Below are positions 1 through 9,002 of a DNA stretch of 64,000 nt, in pieces; position 1 is the first letter of the stretch; every line of letters begins with the position of its first letter. The notes beneath the pieces were generated by a model. It searched no databases, had not been told where the DNA came from, and was given only the letters and a program-made list of their open reading frames with translations. The translations under genes and the position numbers were made by a program. The DNA comes from Gammaproteobacteria bacterium (GTDB lineage: Bacteria; Pseudomonadota; Gammaproteobacteria; HTCC5015), in NCBI GenBank assembly GCA_013817245.1, contig JACDDA010000001.1:496001-560000 (forward strand). Direction: 5' to 3'.

Positions 1-231
1 CGTGGTTACAAGGAAGAAGGCACCATCACTACGCCCTTTGATATGACCGTGCTAAACGATCTGGATCGCTTTCATCTGGTGATGGACGCCATCGACCGTC
101 TGCCACAGACCGGTGAGAAAGGGATTTATTTAAAGCAACAGCTCAAGGATAAATTGATCGAGCACCGGCATTACATCAATAAATACGGTGAGGACTTGCC
201 GGAAATACGCAACTGGAAATGGCGCGAGTGA
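1..231 (+). CDS. xfp: Phosphoketolase, C-terminal end (partial)
   Basis: The frame is open from base 1 and ends at TGA 229-231, giving the last 76 residues of a gene that begins before the window. The residues [15 protein letters not shown] and the closing EIRNWKW are typical of the C-terminus of xylulose-5-phosphate/fructose-6-phosphate phosphoketolase. That enzyme is thiamine-diphosphate dependent, cytosolic, and splits sugar phosphates to acetyl phosphate. The catalytic and cofactor domains lie outside the window, so activity cannot be judged. The stop overlaps the ATG of the next gene (ATG at 231), suggesting an operon. GC content is clearly higher than in the rest of the window. A second, diverged copy of the same gene end is found at 6784-6916. 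Confidence 0.88.
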   Translation, partial: RGYKEEGTITTPFDMTVLNDLDRFHLVMDAIDRLPQTGEKGIYLKQQLKDKLIEHRHYINKYGEDLPEIRNWKWRE

Positions 232-1562
232 TGAATAGCCCTCGACGCGTCTGGAACCATTTGTGGTCGAGCTTCTGGTTCTTGCCGTCAATGATTGTCG
301 TGATGTGCATGGTCTTTGCGGTAGTCATGATCGAAGCAGACTCTATGACGAGCGATCAATTCCTGGCGCAGTGGCCACGCCTGTTTGGAGCCGGAGCGAC
401 GGGCGCGCAAGCGCTAATGTCCACCATCGCTAGTTCGATGATGTCGGTGATTGGCGTCACATTCTCCGTGGTCTTGGTGGCGCTGGCACTGGCTTCGAGC
501 CAATACACATCACGCATATTGCGGAACTTCATAAATAGTCGGACTACGCAGGCCATTCTTGGCATATTCGCTGGTAACTTTGTCTACTGCTTGATCGTCA
601 TTCGCGCCATTCGCAGTGGCGATGAGGGCGCGTTTGTCCCGAATCTCGCGGTGTTCATGGGGGTAGTACTCGCAATCGTCAGCGTTGGCGTTCTCATCTT
701 CTTCATCCATCACATCGCCTCCTCGATCCAAGCGTCTGCCATCATTTCGTCCGTAGCCAAAGAGACCATTAGCGTCATTGATAAACTTTTTCCCCAGCAA
801 CTCGGGCAGGAGCCGGGCGAAGACGTCGACGCTCCGCCGCAACAGACGTCGTCGGAGCGAGAATGGCACCCTATTACGGTCACGGAGAGCGGTTACATCC
901 AGAGTGTGGATTACGAAGCGCTCCTGCAGGTAGCCCGTGAGCAAGCAACAATCGTTCGCATGGAGCACGCCATCGGCGAGTTCGCGGTCGAAGAAACGGC
1001 GCTCGTGTCCGTCGCTCTCGCAGGTCCACCGAATCGAGCAACGATTGCAGACTTGCAGGCGGCTTTCAGTATCTACAGCTACCGTACCGTGGAGCAGGAC
1101 GCTGCCTTCGGTATCCGGCAACTCGTCGATGTCGCGTTGAAAGCACTCTCGCCGGGCGTCAACGACGTCACCACCGCCATAACGTGCGTGGATTATTTGA
1201 CGGCGATTCTCTCGCGGCTTGCGACTCGACAGATACCTTCAACTCATCGTTACGATGACGGGGAACTGCGAGTGATCGCCAAGGGACCAAGTTTCGAGAG
1301 CTTGCTGAGCGAAGCGTTTGACCAGATCCGCAGCAGCGCGAGTGGCAATGTCGCCGTCATATCGCGAATGCTTGGAGCTCTTCAAACAATAGAAAGTTTG
1401 ACGAATCGCCCGGACCGACGGCGGGCGCTGCGCGAGCAGGTAGAGTTAATCGCTGAACTTGCTGGACGCACCGTTGAATCCCTCCATGAACGATCGAAAA
1501 TAGACGCGCGCCTGGCACCGGTGCGCTCGGCGCTCAAGACCGTGCCTGCGGAGTCAACATGA
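231..1562 (+). CDS. DUF2254 family membrane protein
   Basis: About 443 residues. Four hydrophobic segments lie in the first 170 residues, including a WSSFWFLPSMIVVMCMVFAV segment near the start, followed by a soluble C-terminal region. This layout and the segment SPGVNDVTTAITCVDYL match the DUF2254 family of predicted membrane proteins, whose function is unknown. I chose ATG 231, which overlaps the phosphoketolase stop (TGATG); an in-frame ATG at 219 would add four residues. The stop (TGA 1560-1562) in turn overlaps the ATG of a 51-codon frame, so translation of the block appears coupled. GC-rich codon use matches its island neighbours. Family assignment is fairly sure; the function is not known. 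Confidence 0.8.
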   Translation: MNSPRRVWNHLWSSFWFLPSMIVVMCMVFAVVMIEADSMTSDQFLAQWPRLFGAGATGAQALMSTIASSMMSVIGVTFSVVLVALALASSQYTSRILRNFINSRTTQAILGIFAGNFVYCLIVIRAIRSGDEGAFVPNLAVFMGVVLAIVSVGVLIFFIHHIASSIQASAIISSVAKETISVIDKLFPQQLGQEPGEDVDAPPQQTSSEREWHPITVTESGYIQSVDYEALLQVAREQATIVRMEHAIGEFAVEETALVSVALAGPPNRATIADLQAAFSIYSYRTVEQDAAFGIRQLVDVALKALSPGVNDVTTAITCVDYLTAILSRLATRQIPSTHRYDDGELRVIAKGPSFESLLSEAFDQIRSSASGNVAVISRMLGALQTIESLTNRPDRRRALREQVELIAELAGRTVESLHERSKIDARLAPVRSALKTVPAEST

Positions 1563-1714
1563 AAACGACCAGGGGAAAAAACGTCCTTCGGAGTTGGTCT
1601 TTCTCTCGGTTGGACAGACGCCCGCACGACGAGCATCGTCGGGCGCTCAGCACGGAACCAGAACCCCAAAGCCAGCAATCACAACAACCTAGCAAGGACA
1701 CAGACCATGAATGA
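1559..1714 (+). CDS. Possible small basic/Gln-rich protein, coupled to its neighbours
   Basis: A 51-codon frame starts at ATG 1559, overlapping the DUF2254 stop as ATGA, and ends at TGA 1712-1714, eight bases inside the next gene (ATG 1707). The predicted peptide has an Arg/Lys-rich first half (MKTTRGKNVLRSW) and a polar tail rich in Gln, Ser, Pro and Asp. It has no signal peptide and no membrane segment. I recognise no family. The only support is the double overlap, which fills the 144-base gap exactly and is typical of translationally coupled operons. It could instead be a chance frame acting only as a coupling leader. Confidence 0.4.
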   Translation: MKTTRGKNVLRSWSFSRLDRRPHDEHRRALSTEPEPQSQQSQQPSKDTDHE

Positions 1715-2876
1715 CTCGACATCCCTGACCTCACTCACGAAAGAATCGCTCACCGAGCTCGTGGCCCCTCAATCGGCACCGTGTTTGTCACTGTACCAAC
1801 CGACGCACCGACGGTACCCAGAGAATCAGCAGGACCCGATCCGGTTTCGTAACCTCGTCAAGGAGTTAGAAACATCGCTTCTACAGGCCTATCCCTCAAT
1901 GGAGGCTCAATTGCTTCTAAAGCCATTCGAAGCACTCGCATCCGACAATGACTTCTGGAACCACACGCTCGACGGACTAGCGGTGCTGGGCACACCGGGC
2001 CTTTTTCGGGTGTTCCGCCTGCCGCGCGCTGTCGCCGAGCTGGCTGTCGTGGCCGACAGCTTTCACATCAAGCCGTTGTGGCAGTTCCTTCAGTCGGTCG
2101 ACCGCTATCAAGTCCTCGGGTTAAGCCGAGACAAGATTCGTCTTTTTGAAGGAGATCGTGACGCTCTTGAAGAGATCGAGCTGGCCGCCGGGGTACCTCG
2201 CACAATCACCGACGCGCTCGGTTCGGAGCTTACCGAGCCGCACCAGACGGTCGCATCCTACGGAGGAGTTGGTGGGTCGAGCAACGCGATGCACCACGGC
2301 CACGGCGGAAAGAGCGACGAAGTGGACATCGACGCCGACCGATTCTTCCGCTCGATTGACCGGGCGGTGCTGGAGCACCACTCGCGCGCCACAGGTCTGC
2401 CGCTGATCCTAGCCGCGCTACCGGAACATCACCATCGTTTCCACAGCGTCAGTCAGAACCCATTTCTGCTAACTGAGGGGATCAAGGTCAATCCTGATGC
2501 CGTGAAGAACGATGCCCTGCGCACGCTCGCTTGGCAGGTCATCGAGCCGCAGTACGAGGCGCGGCTCGCAAAACTGATAAACGACTTCGAGCAAGCCACA
2601 GCGACGGGGCGCGGCAGCGACAAACTGCCGGAGATCACGGCAGCCGCCGCCTCAGGGCGCGTCGCCACATTATTCATCGCGGCTGATTGTCAGATCGCTG
2701 CTCACCTAGACGAGGGGACCGGGAAGGTTGTCGGCGACGCGCTGAACAATCCACGAGTCGATGATGTGCTCGATGACTTGGGCGAACTGGTTAGCAGAAT
2801 GGGTGGCGACGTCTTGGTCATCCCGGCGGCGAGAATGCCCACACGTACGGGCGTGGCTGCAATCTATCGATACTGA
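1707..2876 (+). CDS. baeRF-family protein (eRF1-like bacterial release-factor relative)
   Basis: 389 residues, soluble, starting at ATG 1707. The N-terminal pattern CLSLYQPTHRR followed by QQDPIRFRNLVKELE, and the C-terminal VIPAARMPTRTGVAAIYRY, fit the bacterial archaeo-eukaryotic release factor (baeRF) families, probably the baeRF3/7 type. These are relatives of eRF1/Dom34 predicted from comparative genomics to act on stalled or modified ribosomes; experimental function is unclear. A His-rich stretch (AMHHGHGG, near residue 192) sits in a presumed loop. It is followed 26 bases later by an HPF/RaiA-type gene, so two ribosome-linked proteins are adjacent. The family call rests on recalled patterns and the subtype is uncertain. 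Confidence 0.7.
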   Translation: MNDSTSLTSLTKESLTELVAPQSAPCLSLYQPTHRRYPENQQDPIRFRNLVKELETSLLQAYPSMEAQLLLKPFEALASDNDFWNHTLDGLAVLGTPGLFRVFRLPRAVAELAVVADSFHIKPLWQFLQSVDRYQVLGLSRDKIRLFEGDRDALEEIELAAGVPRTITDALGSELTEPHQTVASYGGVGGSSNAMHHGHGGKSDEVDIDADRFFRSIDRAVLEHHSRATGLPLILAALPEHHHRFHSVSQNPFLLTEGIKVNPDAVKNDALRTLAWQVIEPQYEARLAKLINDFEQATATGRGSDKLPEITAAAASGRVATLFIAADCQIAAHLDEGTGKVVGDALNNPRVDDVLDDLGELVSRMGGDVLVIPAARMPTRTGVAAIYRY

Positions 2877-2902
2877 ACCCATTCAACAAAGGAATCAGAC
2901 TC

Positions 2903-3220
2903 ATGCAAATTCAAGTCAATACCGACAAAAATATTGAAGGACACGAGGAACTCGTGGCCCAAGTAGAGGCTACGATCACCAAGTCTCTAAGCCACTTCAA
3001 AACTCACATCACACGCGTGGAAGTACATCTCAGTGACGAAAATGGCGACAAGAATAGTCATAACGACAAACGGTGCATAATGGAAGCCCGCCTCGAGGGG
3101 CGGCAGCCTATTGCCGTGACCTGCCAGGCGTTGACCCCGGCCCAGGCAGTCGCCGGTGCGGCAGATAAGATAAAGAGCGCGCTCGAGAGCACGGTGGGGC
3201 GGCGCGGCGAGCATCGCTAG
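2903..3220 (+). CDS. HPF/RaiA-type ribosome-associated protein
   Basis: 105 residues. The start MQIQVNTDKNIEGHEEL, the strand VTRVEVHLSDENG-like segment (ITRVEVHLSDENGDK) and the helix ending in AADKIKSALES fit the beta-alpha-beta-beta-beta-alpha fold of hibernation-promoting factor/YfiA. These proteins bind the 30S decoding region and stop or dimerise ribosomes in starvation. It is a short form without the C-terminal dimerisation domain. It is placed between the baeRF-type gene and the P-type ATPase, with short gaps on both sides (26 and 22 bases). A housekeeping hpf normally sits beside rpoN, so this is more likely an accessory paralogue carried by the island. Confidence 0.75.
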   Translation: MQIQVNTDKNIEGHEELVAQVEATITKSLSHFKTHITRVEVHLSDENGDKNSHNDKRCIMEARLEGRQPIAVTCQALTPAQAVAGAADKIKSALESTVGRRGEHR

Positions 3221-3242
3221 CGCTGTTCGCCAAAAAGTCCCA

Positions 3243-6038
3243 ATGTCGACAAAGAACAAAATCGAGATATCCGGCACCGACACTCCGGCAGAGACGTGGC
3301 ACACGCTGGCCGTTGATGTAGCTGCACAGCATTTGCGAACCGACGGAATACGTGGTTTGACGAATGCCGAGGCAGCACAGCGCCTCGAGCGGTTCGGCGC
3401 CAATCAGCTGGAGCAGACACGGGGACGGACTGTCTTCGCCATCCTTTTCAACCAGTTCAAGAGTTTCCTTGTGTTGCTGCTCTTTGTGGCCGCCGGGATT
3501 GCCTTCGCCATGAGCGAGCATCTCGAAGCGGGTGCAATCCTGGTGGTCGTCGTGCTGAACGCGACGATCGGCTTCCTCACGGAATGGAAAGCTGAGCAAA
3601 CGCTGACGGCTCTTCAGAAGCAGGCGGTGCAGATCGCTCGCGTAGTCCGCGACGGCGCGGAACGTGAGCTCCCCGCCGCCGCACTGGTGCCCGGGGATTT
3701 GGTCGTCCTTGAAGCGGGCGCACGTGTCCCCGCGGATGGGCGAATCATTGAGAGTGCGCAACTAAAGATCGAGGAAGCCGCGCTCACCGGGGAGTCGAAG
3801 GCGGTCACCAAGTCGACCGAGCCGATCGCGGACGCGAAGGCACCTCTCGCGGACCGGCTCAACCTAGCGTTCATGGGTACGACTATCATAAATGGTCGCG
3901 GCCATCTTCTCGTTACGGGCACCGGTGTCGCGACCGAGATGGGAAAGATCGGGGTCCTTATCGACGAAGCGAAGAACAACGACTCGCCTCTCGAGAGGAA
4001 ATTGGACCGCCTCGGTCGGCTGTTGCTTGTGATCGTGCTGGTGCTGTGCGCGATCATTATTTTTGCTGGTTGGCTTCGCGGTCATGGCTTCCTTTACATG
4101 CTTGAAGTGGGCATCTCGCTCGCGATCGCCGCGGTGCCCGAGGGGCTCCCCGCCGTTTCCACGATGACGCTTGCGCTCGGGATGCAGCGCATGGCGCGCA
4201 TGGGCGCCCTGATTCGGCGGCTGCCCGCGGTCGAAACGCTCGGCTCCACGACGGTCATCTGCACCGATAAAACGGGGACGCTGACTCGCAATGAGATGAC
4301 GGTGTCGGTGTTCGTACTGGATAGGAGACGGATCGACGTGACCGGCACCGGCTACTCGTCGGTGGGTGAGTTTCAAGAAAACCATCAACCGGTTGACCCG
4401 CATGCTGATGCACACCTCACGCTTGCGCTACGCGTCGGCGTCTTGTGCAACGACGCGAAAGTCGCTCACGCCGATGGCAAGGACACGGTGCTTGGCGACC
4501 CTACCGAGGCGGCGTTGATCGTGGCGGCCGAAAAGGCGGGCATGAAAGAGGATGCGCTCGAAGCCGAGTTCCCCCGCCTCAGCGAGCAGCCATTCGACAG
4601 CGCTACGAAGCGTATGGCCACCGTGCACCGGACGCCTGAAGGCCGGCTGATCACCTTTGTGAAAGGGGCGCCGTCCACGTTACTCGAGGCGAGCTCGTCC
4701 CAGGTTGGTGCCAACGGCGTGACGCCCCTTACCGCTGACGATCGCGCCCGCTGGGATACGATGAATCAGGACCTCGCGGGGGCCGCACTACGCGTACTCG
4801 CCTTGGCCTATCGAGACATGCCCGAAGGCCAGAGCGAGCATGACGCTGACGCTACGAAACAGCTAACCTTTGTCGGTCTCGTCGGCATGACCGATCCACT
4901 GCGCGAGGAAGCGAAAGCCGCGATCGCCACGTGTCGCGCAGCGGGCATTCGTTCGGTAATGATCACCGGCGACCAGCAGATCACCGCGGCCGAGATCGCC
5001 CGTCAGCTCGGCATCGACCGCGATTTGAACGGCCAGCCACTTCGAATTGTGCACGCACGTGAGCTGAACAATCTCGACGCCGCGGGATGGCAGAAAACCG
5101 TGCAGGGCGCTGCAGTCTTTGCCCGCGTGTCGCCCAAGCACAAGCTTCAGATTGTCGAAGCGCTGCAGGCGCAGGGGCAGATTGTGGCCATGACCGGCGA
5201 CGGTGTGAACGACGCTCCGGCCTTGAAAAAGGCCGATATCGGCGTCGCCATGGGCATCAAAGGGACCGAGGTCGCCAAAGAAACGGCGGACATGGTCATC
5301 GTCGACGACAACTTCGCCACGATTGTCGGCGCGGTCGAACAGGGAAGGATTATCTATGCGAACATCCTCCGGTTCATCCGCTACCTCTTCTCGTGCAATT
5401 TGGCCGAGATCCTCACCGTGTTCATCGCTCTGATGGTTGGCTGGCCGCTGCCGCTCGGCGCACTTCAGATCCTGTGGCTGAACATGATCACTGACATCTT
5501 CCCTGCGCTCGCGTTGGCCCTTGAGCCGTCGGCGCCCGGCATGATGAGCCGGCCTCCGCACGATCCGAAGGCCCCTCTCCTGCCGGCGCGGCTTTTGGTC
5601 ATGATCGGCTGGCAGGGGTCACTGCTCGCCGCGGTCACGTTGCTGGCGTTCTTCCTCGGCATGCGCATGCACGGTGCGGAAGGAGAGGGGCTGAAGCACG
5701 CGATCACGGTGACCTTCATGACGCTTGCGTTCGCCCAGGTGGTTCACGTCTTTAGCTCACGCTCAGAGACGCGCTCGACATTCGACGCACGTCTCTTCAA
5801 GAACGGCTGGCTGTGGGGAGCCGTGGCGCTGTGCGTTCTCCTGCAGCTCGCGGCGGTTTACGTTCCGTTCTTGAGCGCCATTCTTCACACCGTTCCACTT
5901 GATGTGAAAGATTGGGGCGTCGTGGCCGGTTGCGCGCTCCTACCCCTCGCCGTCGTGGAAGTTGTGAAACTGATCCAGCGTCGCTTCTTCTCCAGGAGCA
6001 ACGGCCCAGCCACGCAACTATCCAAGCGCGCGGCGTAG
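3243..6038 (+). CDS. P2-type cation-translocating ATPase
   Basis: 931 residues. It has the full P-type layout: an N-terminal cation ATPase domain, TGES in the actuator domain (near residue 182), the membrane motif VPEGLPAV (near 297), phosphorylation site DKTGT (Asp near 342), a nucleotide-binding domain, and [10 protein letters not shown] (near 650), followed by a C-terminal membrane bundle. The PEGLP motif points to the P2 group (Ca2+, Na+/K+ or H+-like pumps) rather than heavy-metal pumps, which have CPC. The substrate cannot be fixed from sequence. All catalytic motifs are intact. It is the last gene of the GC-rich block, and the gene-free junction region follows. Confidence 0.92.
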   Translation: MSTKNKIEISGTDTPAETWHTLAVDVAAQHLRTDGIRGLTNAEAAQRLERFGANQLEQTRGRTVFAILFNQFKSFLVLLLFVAAGIAFAMSEHLEAGAILVVVVLNATIGFLTEWKAEQTLTALQKQAVQIARVVRDGAERELPAAALVPGDLVVLEAGARVPADGRIIESAQLKIEEAALTGESKAVTKSTEPIADAKAPLADRLNLAFMGTTIINGRGHLLVTGTGVATEMGKIGVLIDEAKNNDSPLERKLDRLGRLLLVIVLVLCAIIIFAGWLRGHGFLYMLEVGISLAIAAVPEGLPAVSTMTLALGMQRMARMGALIRRLPAVETLGSTTVICTDKTGTLTRNEMTVSVFVLDRRRIDVTGTGYSSVGEFQENHQPVDPHADAHLTLALRVGVLCNDAKVAHADGKDTVLGDPTEAALIVAAEKAGMKEDALEAEFPRLSEQPFDSATKRMATVHRTPEGRLITFVKGAPSTLLEASSSQVGANGVTPLTADDRARWDTMNQDLAGAALRVLALAYRDMPEGQSEHDADATKQLTFVGLVGMTDPLREEAKAAIATCRAAGIRSVMITGDQQITAAEIARQLGIDRDLNGQPLRIVHARELNNLDAAGWQKTVQGAAVFARVSPKHKLQIVEALQAQGQIVAMTGDGVNDAPALKKADIGVAMGIKGTEVAKETADMVIVDDNFATIVGAVEQGRIIYANILRFIRYLFSCNLAEILTVFIALMVGWPLPLGALQILWLNMITDIFPALALALEPSAPGMMSRPPHDPKAPLLPARLLVMIGWQGSLLAAVTLLAFFLGMRMHGAEGEGLKHAITVTFMTLAFAQVVHVFSSRSETRSTFDARLFKNGWLWGAVALCVLLQLAAVYVPFLSAILHTVPLDVKDWGVVAGCALLPLAVVEVVKLIQRRFFSRSNGPATQLSKRAA

Positions 6039-6239
6039 CGGCAGATAGCGACAGCGCAGGTCGGTCGCCGTACCGACTCCTCGCACGCACGCTCTGTGCG
6101 AAACGACGTCACCTGCTGGTGATATCCCCAAGCCACCTTTGTAGAGGCGCTTCGTCCGATCAAGACGCTGTGTATGCGATCCAAAATTCGCTCGAATTCG
6201 CGAGATACAGGAAGCACTTCTGGAGGTTGATCGCGAACG
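6039..6239. other. Gene-free tail of the GC-rich island
   Basis: About 200 bases downstream of the ATPase stop. GC-rich at first, then mixed. No convincing frame, terminator or family match was found. It ends where recognisable priA sequence begins, so an ancient breakpoint probably lies close to 6238. Confidence 0.4.
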
Positions 6240-6401
6240 ATGAAAAAACGCGCTGGCCGTTATCGCGCGCTATTACTGCAAGCGCAACAACGTAACCATT
6301 TACAACACATCTTAAAAAACTTATCGAACAATTAAGCCAACTGCCCACTGCAAAAATCAGTGCGTTGGTCGCTTGACGTGGATCCAGTGGATTTATTTTA
6401 A
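6240..6401 (+). pseudogene. priA: Remnant of the 3' end of priA (primosomal helicase), frameshifted
   Basis: Reading three frames in turn gives MKKRAGRYRALLLQAQ, then EQLSQLPTAK, then VRWSLDVDPVDLF and a stop at 6399-6401. This is the usual C-terminus of the replication-restart helicase PriA (a GRYR segment and a final VRW.LDVDP). Two frame changes are needed: one base is missing near 6329, and one is extra near 6358. Only about 54 codons remain and nothing upstream of 6238 resembles PriA. In pseudomonads and related bacteria priA lies just before argS and a SPOR gene, exactly the genes that follow here at 9446, so this marks the original locus. An intact priA must be sought elsewhere. Confidence 0.72.
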
Positions 6402-6783
6402 ATATGTCAAATTTCATTTTATTAACACGCATAAAATGAGATGGCATTACTTAAAAACATGTCAGAACATATGAATAGTTAAATTTCTAATCGAGAAATA
6501 AGAACTGAACGTTATTCGATAATCAATTATTAAACCATAATTTTTCGAGAGCTTTAAAAAACAAACAATCAGGAAAATAAAAAATCGCTGCAACAAATAA
6601 TAAATAAACTTTCGCTGTGATTCCAAGAAAGAAAAACAATAGTAAAAGCAACTTATTTTCTTGACGACACACCCGCATCAACAAACACGCACTCCCACAC
6701 CACAACCGTTTCCTCACAAATCGTCATAAAATCACCAAGTTTTTTGCCTCGCCTATTTACAGTCATCGCCCTAAGCGACAACT
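6402..6783. other. AT-rich gene-free stretch
   Basis: Strongly AT-rich DNA between the priA tail and the second phosphoketolase remnant. Short open frames exist on both strands but show no start signals or recognisable protein. I see no tRNA, terminator or clear repeat. It contrasts in composition with the GC-rich remnant that follows, so at least one junction lies between them, near 6770. Confidence 0.4.
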
Positions 6784-6916
6784 TACCTGTTCCATCACCT
6801 GACCTGCCATCGCATCAACCACGACAATATCTACGTGCGCACTACAAGGAGAAGAGGCCATCACCACGCCGTTCGACATGACGGTGCTCAACGAACTGAG
6901 CCACTTCCATCTGGTG
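6784..6916 (+). pseudogene. xfp: Second, truncated and frameshifted phosphoketolase 3' fragment
   Basis: The fragment encodes LFHHLTCHRINHDNIYVR and then, after frame changes, [19 protein letters not shown]. It is collinear with the end of phosphoketolase seen at 1-120 ([19 protein letters not shown]). A frame break occurs around 6840-6860, where bases are missing relative to the first copy. Similarity stops abruptly after 6916 and the last 30 or so residues are absent. The two copies differ at many third positions, so this is not a recent duplication. It is GC-rich like the island and lies just outside the glycosyltransferase stop codon. It is non-coding today. Confidence 0.75.
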
Positions 6917-6958
6917 CCTGAGAATGTTTGGTTATGGATTTTGACTAACCAGGAAATA

Positions 6959-8161
6959 TTATTTTTTGTTTCTATCTGAAAAAAAGCGTACAAGACTGGA
7001 GACTATTTTTCGAGACCCTGGAATTTTTAATATTTTTTCTTTCAATCTAAACAGTACGGAATTTTTCCAAGCATTATTTTCGGCGCGCAATGCATTATTT
7101 TCGGTTTGTAGTGCTGTAGCTTGTGCATTTAGCCACCGGGGAGCTAATGTCATGTTTTTTGACTCCGACAAGCCCCGTATATACTTTGCGTTCGCCTGTC
7201 CTTCGGCATTTGGATTGAAGCTGTATTCTTGTTGATGCTCAATTAAAATTTCTGAATATACATTTAAAATTTCATCGACAGTTGATTCGCAGTCGACAAG
7301 TGATCGTAATCGTGAAGATGTTTTTGCCGCATCTTCTGCATCATATTGAGCAAGCCGTGTAATTACGGCTTCAGCAGAAACAAGTTCGTTGAAAGTACGA
7401 ATTCCAAAATTGAGTCGGCGGAGAGCGTCAAGTTTTTTTAAGGTGACGAGTGGGCCAAGACGATCATTGTTGTGGAGAATAACAGCAGTCCCCACTGCCA
7501 TTGCCTCCAACGCACATTTAGCTTTAGCGAATACAATATCATAGTTCTTCAATAATTCATGTGGAGCTGCAGTTGAGTTGCGCATGCCGGTTCCGGCCGT
7601 ATCTAAATTAATATTTAACTGCGTGCATGCGTCCTGAATGTTTTTGTAAAATAAATTATCTTGTGTGTAATTACCAAATAACAAGGCATTCTTCGGTTTT
7701 TTAGGCAGTGGGCTTCTAGGTAGGAATTTAGTCAAGTCAACAAAGTTAAGTATGACGTGCACTTTATTTTCTGGAATTGCGTGTTCAAGGATAAGACGGT
7801 CGCGGCATGTATCATCTACTGCAATGTAGCGAAGAATTCTTGGATGCAACGGAGGCATTTCTTCCCAGGGCAACCATCCATGGCAAAAATATACAGCGGG
7901 TACGCCGGGAAATTTATTTAATGCCGTCATCGTCTCAAGATGATGCTGTCCATGAATTAAATCTGGGGGTGTTGATATACGGTCAAGATCATCTACCACT
8001 GCTACAGTCGCGGCACGCAATTCTTCTGCAACTTTTCCTAGACGCGGGCTATACGCAATTACGGTATGCCCGCGTTTGAGAAGCGATATTGCAACATCTC
8101 TTGCATACAGCTCTGATCCCGCGCGTTCATCGAGCGTATTATTTGTTATTAGAATTTTCAT
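6959..8161 (-). CDS. Glycosyltransferase family 4-like protein
   Basis: 400 residues. The N-terminus MKILITNNTLDERAGSELYA is the usual first strand and Gly loop of GT-B fold enzymes. KCALEAMAVGTAVILHN near residue 215-230 corresponds to the E-x7-E donor-site region. It would transfer a sugar from a nucleotide sugar to an unknown acceptor at the cytoplasmic face. The C-terminus has a short heptad-like stretch (ATALQTENNALRAENNAW) followed by a basic tail, which may mediate oligomerisation. The ATG overlaps the stop of the upstream PIG-L-like gene by four bases (ATGA), so the two are co-translated. The pair sits in the priA-argS junction and is probably acquired. Confidence 0.8.
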   Translation of the reverse strand: MKILITNNTLDERAGSELYARDVAISLLKRGHTVIAYSPRLGKVAEELRAATVAVVDDLDRISTPPDLIHGQHHLETMTALNKFPGVPAVYFCHGWLPWEEMPPLHPRILRYIAVDDTCRDRLILEHAIPENKVHVILNFVDLTKFLPRSPLPKKPKNALLFGNYTQDNLFYKNIQDACTQLNINLDTAGTGMRNSTAAPHELLKNYDIVFAKAKCALEAMAVGTAVILHNNDRLGPLVTLKKLDALRRLNFGIRTFNELVSAEAVITRLAQYDAEDAAKTSSRLRSLVDCESTVDEILNVYSEILIEHQQEYSFNPNAEGQANAKYIRGLSESKNMTLAPRWLNAQATALQTENNALRAENNAWKNSVLFRLKEKILKIPGSRKIVSSLVRFFSDRNKK

Positions 8162-8970
8162 TGAGTATGCAATTTCACTTGTTCAAGATAATCGCGCAAA
8201 TCGGCGGCAATCGAAAGCATATGCTCGTTGCGGCGAAGTACAAAATGATATTTCCCTTCAGCAACGCGTTGTTCTCCATGTTTCTCATAATAAGGCATTT
8301 CGTCGGGTAGCCCATCTGTAATGTTGTTGTCAGTCCACCGTAACAGTTCTTTACGAAATGCGTCAGGTGGACATTGACTAAATGTTTCTACAACATCGAT
8401 TTCTAAGCCTTCGTAACTTTTTAATAATTGTAACTTTCGTTCAAACATGTCGTCATCGAGTGTCAGTAAAATTGAACGTTCAACGTTCAACGTTTCGGTA
8501 GAGAATGTATCTGGCGGTCCGGTAAGCACAAAATCATAAGAAGGAATCATTTTATTGGTACGAATATAAATTAATTGAATTGCCGTGTTAATGACTAACC
8601 GACACACATCATGGGCGGGGTTGTACCCTTCTGCTGCATCGCCAACTACGTATGCATTGGGTTCTTGCGACAAAACGTCTGAAATTAATTCTGCCATTTG
8701 GATAAACACATCTGTTCTACGGTTTAATATTGCCTCATAAATATACTTGTCTGTATATGCGCCAAAAATCGCACCTGGTTTAGCTTCTGTTTCATCTAGA
8801 ATTCGCTTGGTTTCTTTTAGGCGAGATTGGCTGGAACGTCCCGAGCCGTCGGTTAGAATTAATACGCTTGGATGAGCTTGTGTTAACCAATTGAATACAC
8901 GCAGCTCGTGTCTTGGATGCGCAATGATCAGAACAGCTTTTTTATCATGAAGATCAGTTTTAAATTCCAC
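8158..8970 (-). CDS. PIG-L-like deacetylase relative, 5' end uncertain
   Basis: About 270 residues from GTG 8970. The segment KKAVLIIAHPRHELRVFNWL resembles the first motif of PIG-L/LmbE N-acetylglucosamine deacetylases (AHPDDE), but the acidic pair is replaced. EGYNPAHDVCRL may carry a third metal ligand. It may therefore be a diverged or non-hydrolytic member that works with the overlapping glycosyltransferase. The open frame extends upstream to 9054, but bases above about 9003 belong to an IS3-type element end, so that extension is not native. GTG 8970 has no clear ribosome-binding site. The native start could have been lost when the element inserted. Confidence 0.6.
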   Translation of the reverse strand: MEFKTDLHDKKAVLIIAHPRHELRVFNWLTQAHPSVLILTDGSGRSSQSRLKETKRILDETEAKPGAIFGAYTDKYIYEAILNRRTDVFIQMAELISDVLSQEPNAYVVGDAAEGYNPAHDVCRLVINTAIQLIYIRTNKMIPSYDFVLTGPPDTFSTETLNVERSILLTLDDDMFERKLQLLKSYEGLEIDVVETFSQCPPDAFRKELLRWTDNNITDGLPDEMPYYEKHGEQRVAEGKYHFVLRRNEHMLSIAADLRDYLEQVKLHTQ

Positions 8971-9002
8971 GTTTAAACATGTCTTGCGAGTTTTAGAGGA
9001 GG

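Noticed and set aside
510-1121. 203-codon antisense frame within the DUF2254 gene
   Set aside because: Long antisense frames are expected in GC-rich coding DNA; the sense frame has the membrane segments and family motifs.
3108-5561. Several long minus-strand frames opposite the P-type ATPase
   Set aside because: They lack start signals and any family pattern, and lie opposite a fully conserved gene.
6160-6717. Small frames (6160-6447, 6523-6717) in the junction region
   Set aside because: The first runs antisense through the priA remnant; the second is low-complexity AT-rich sequence without a ribosome-binding site.
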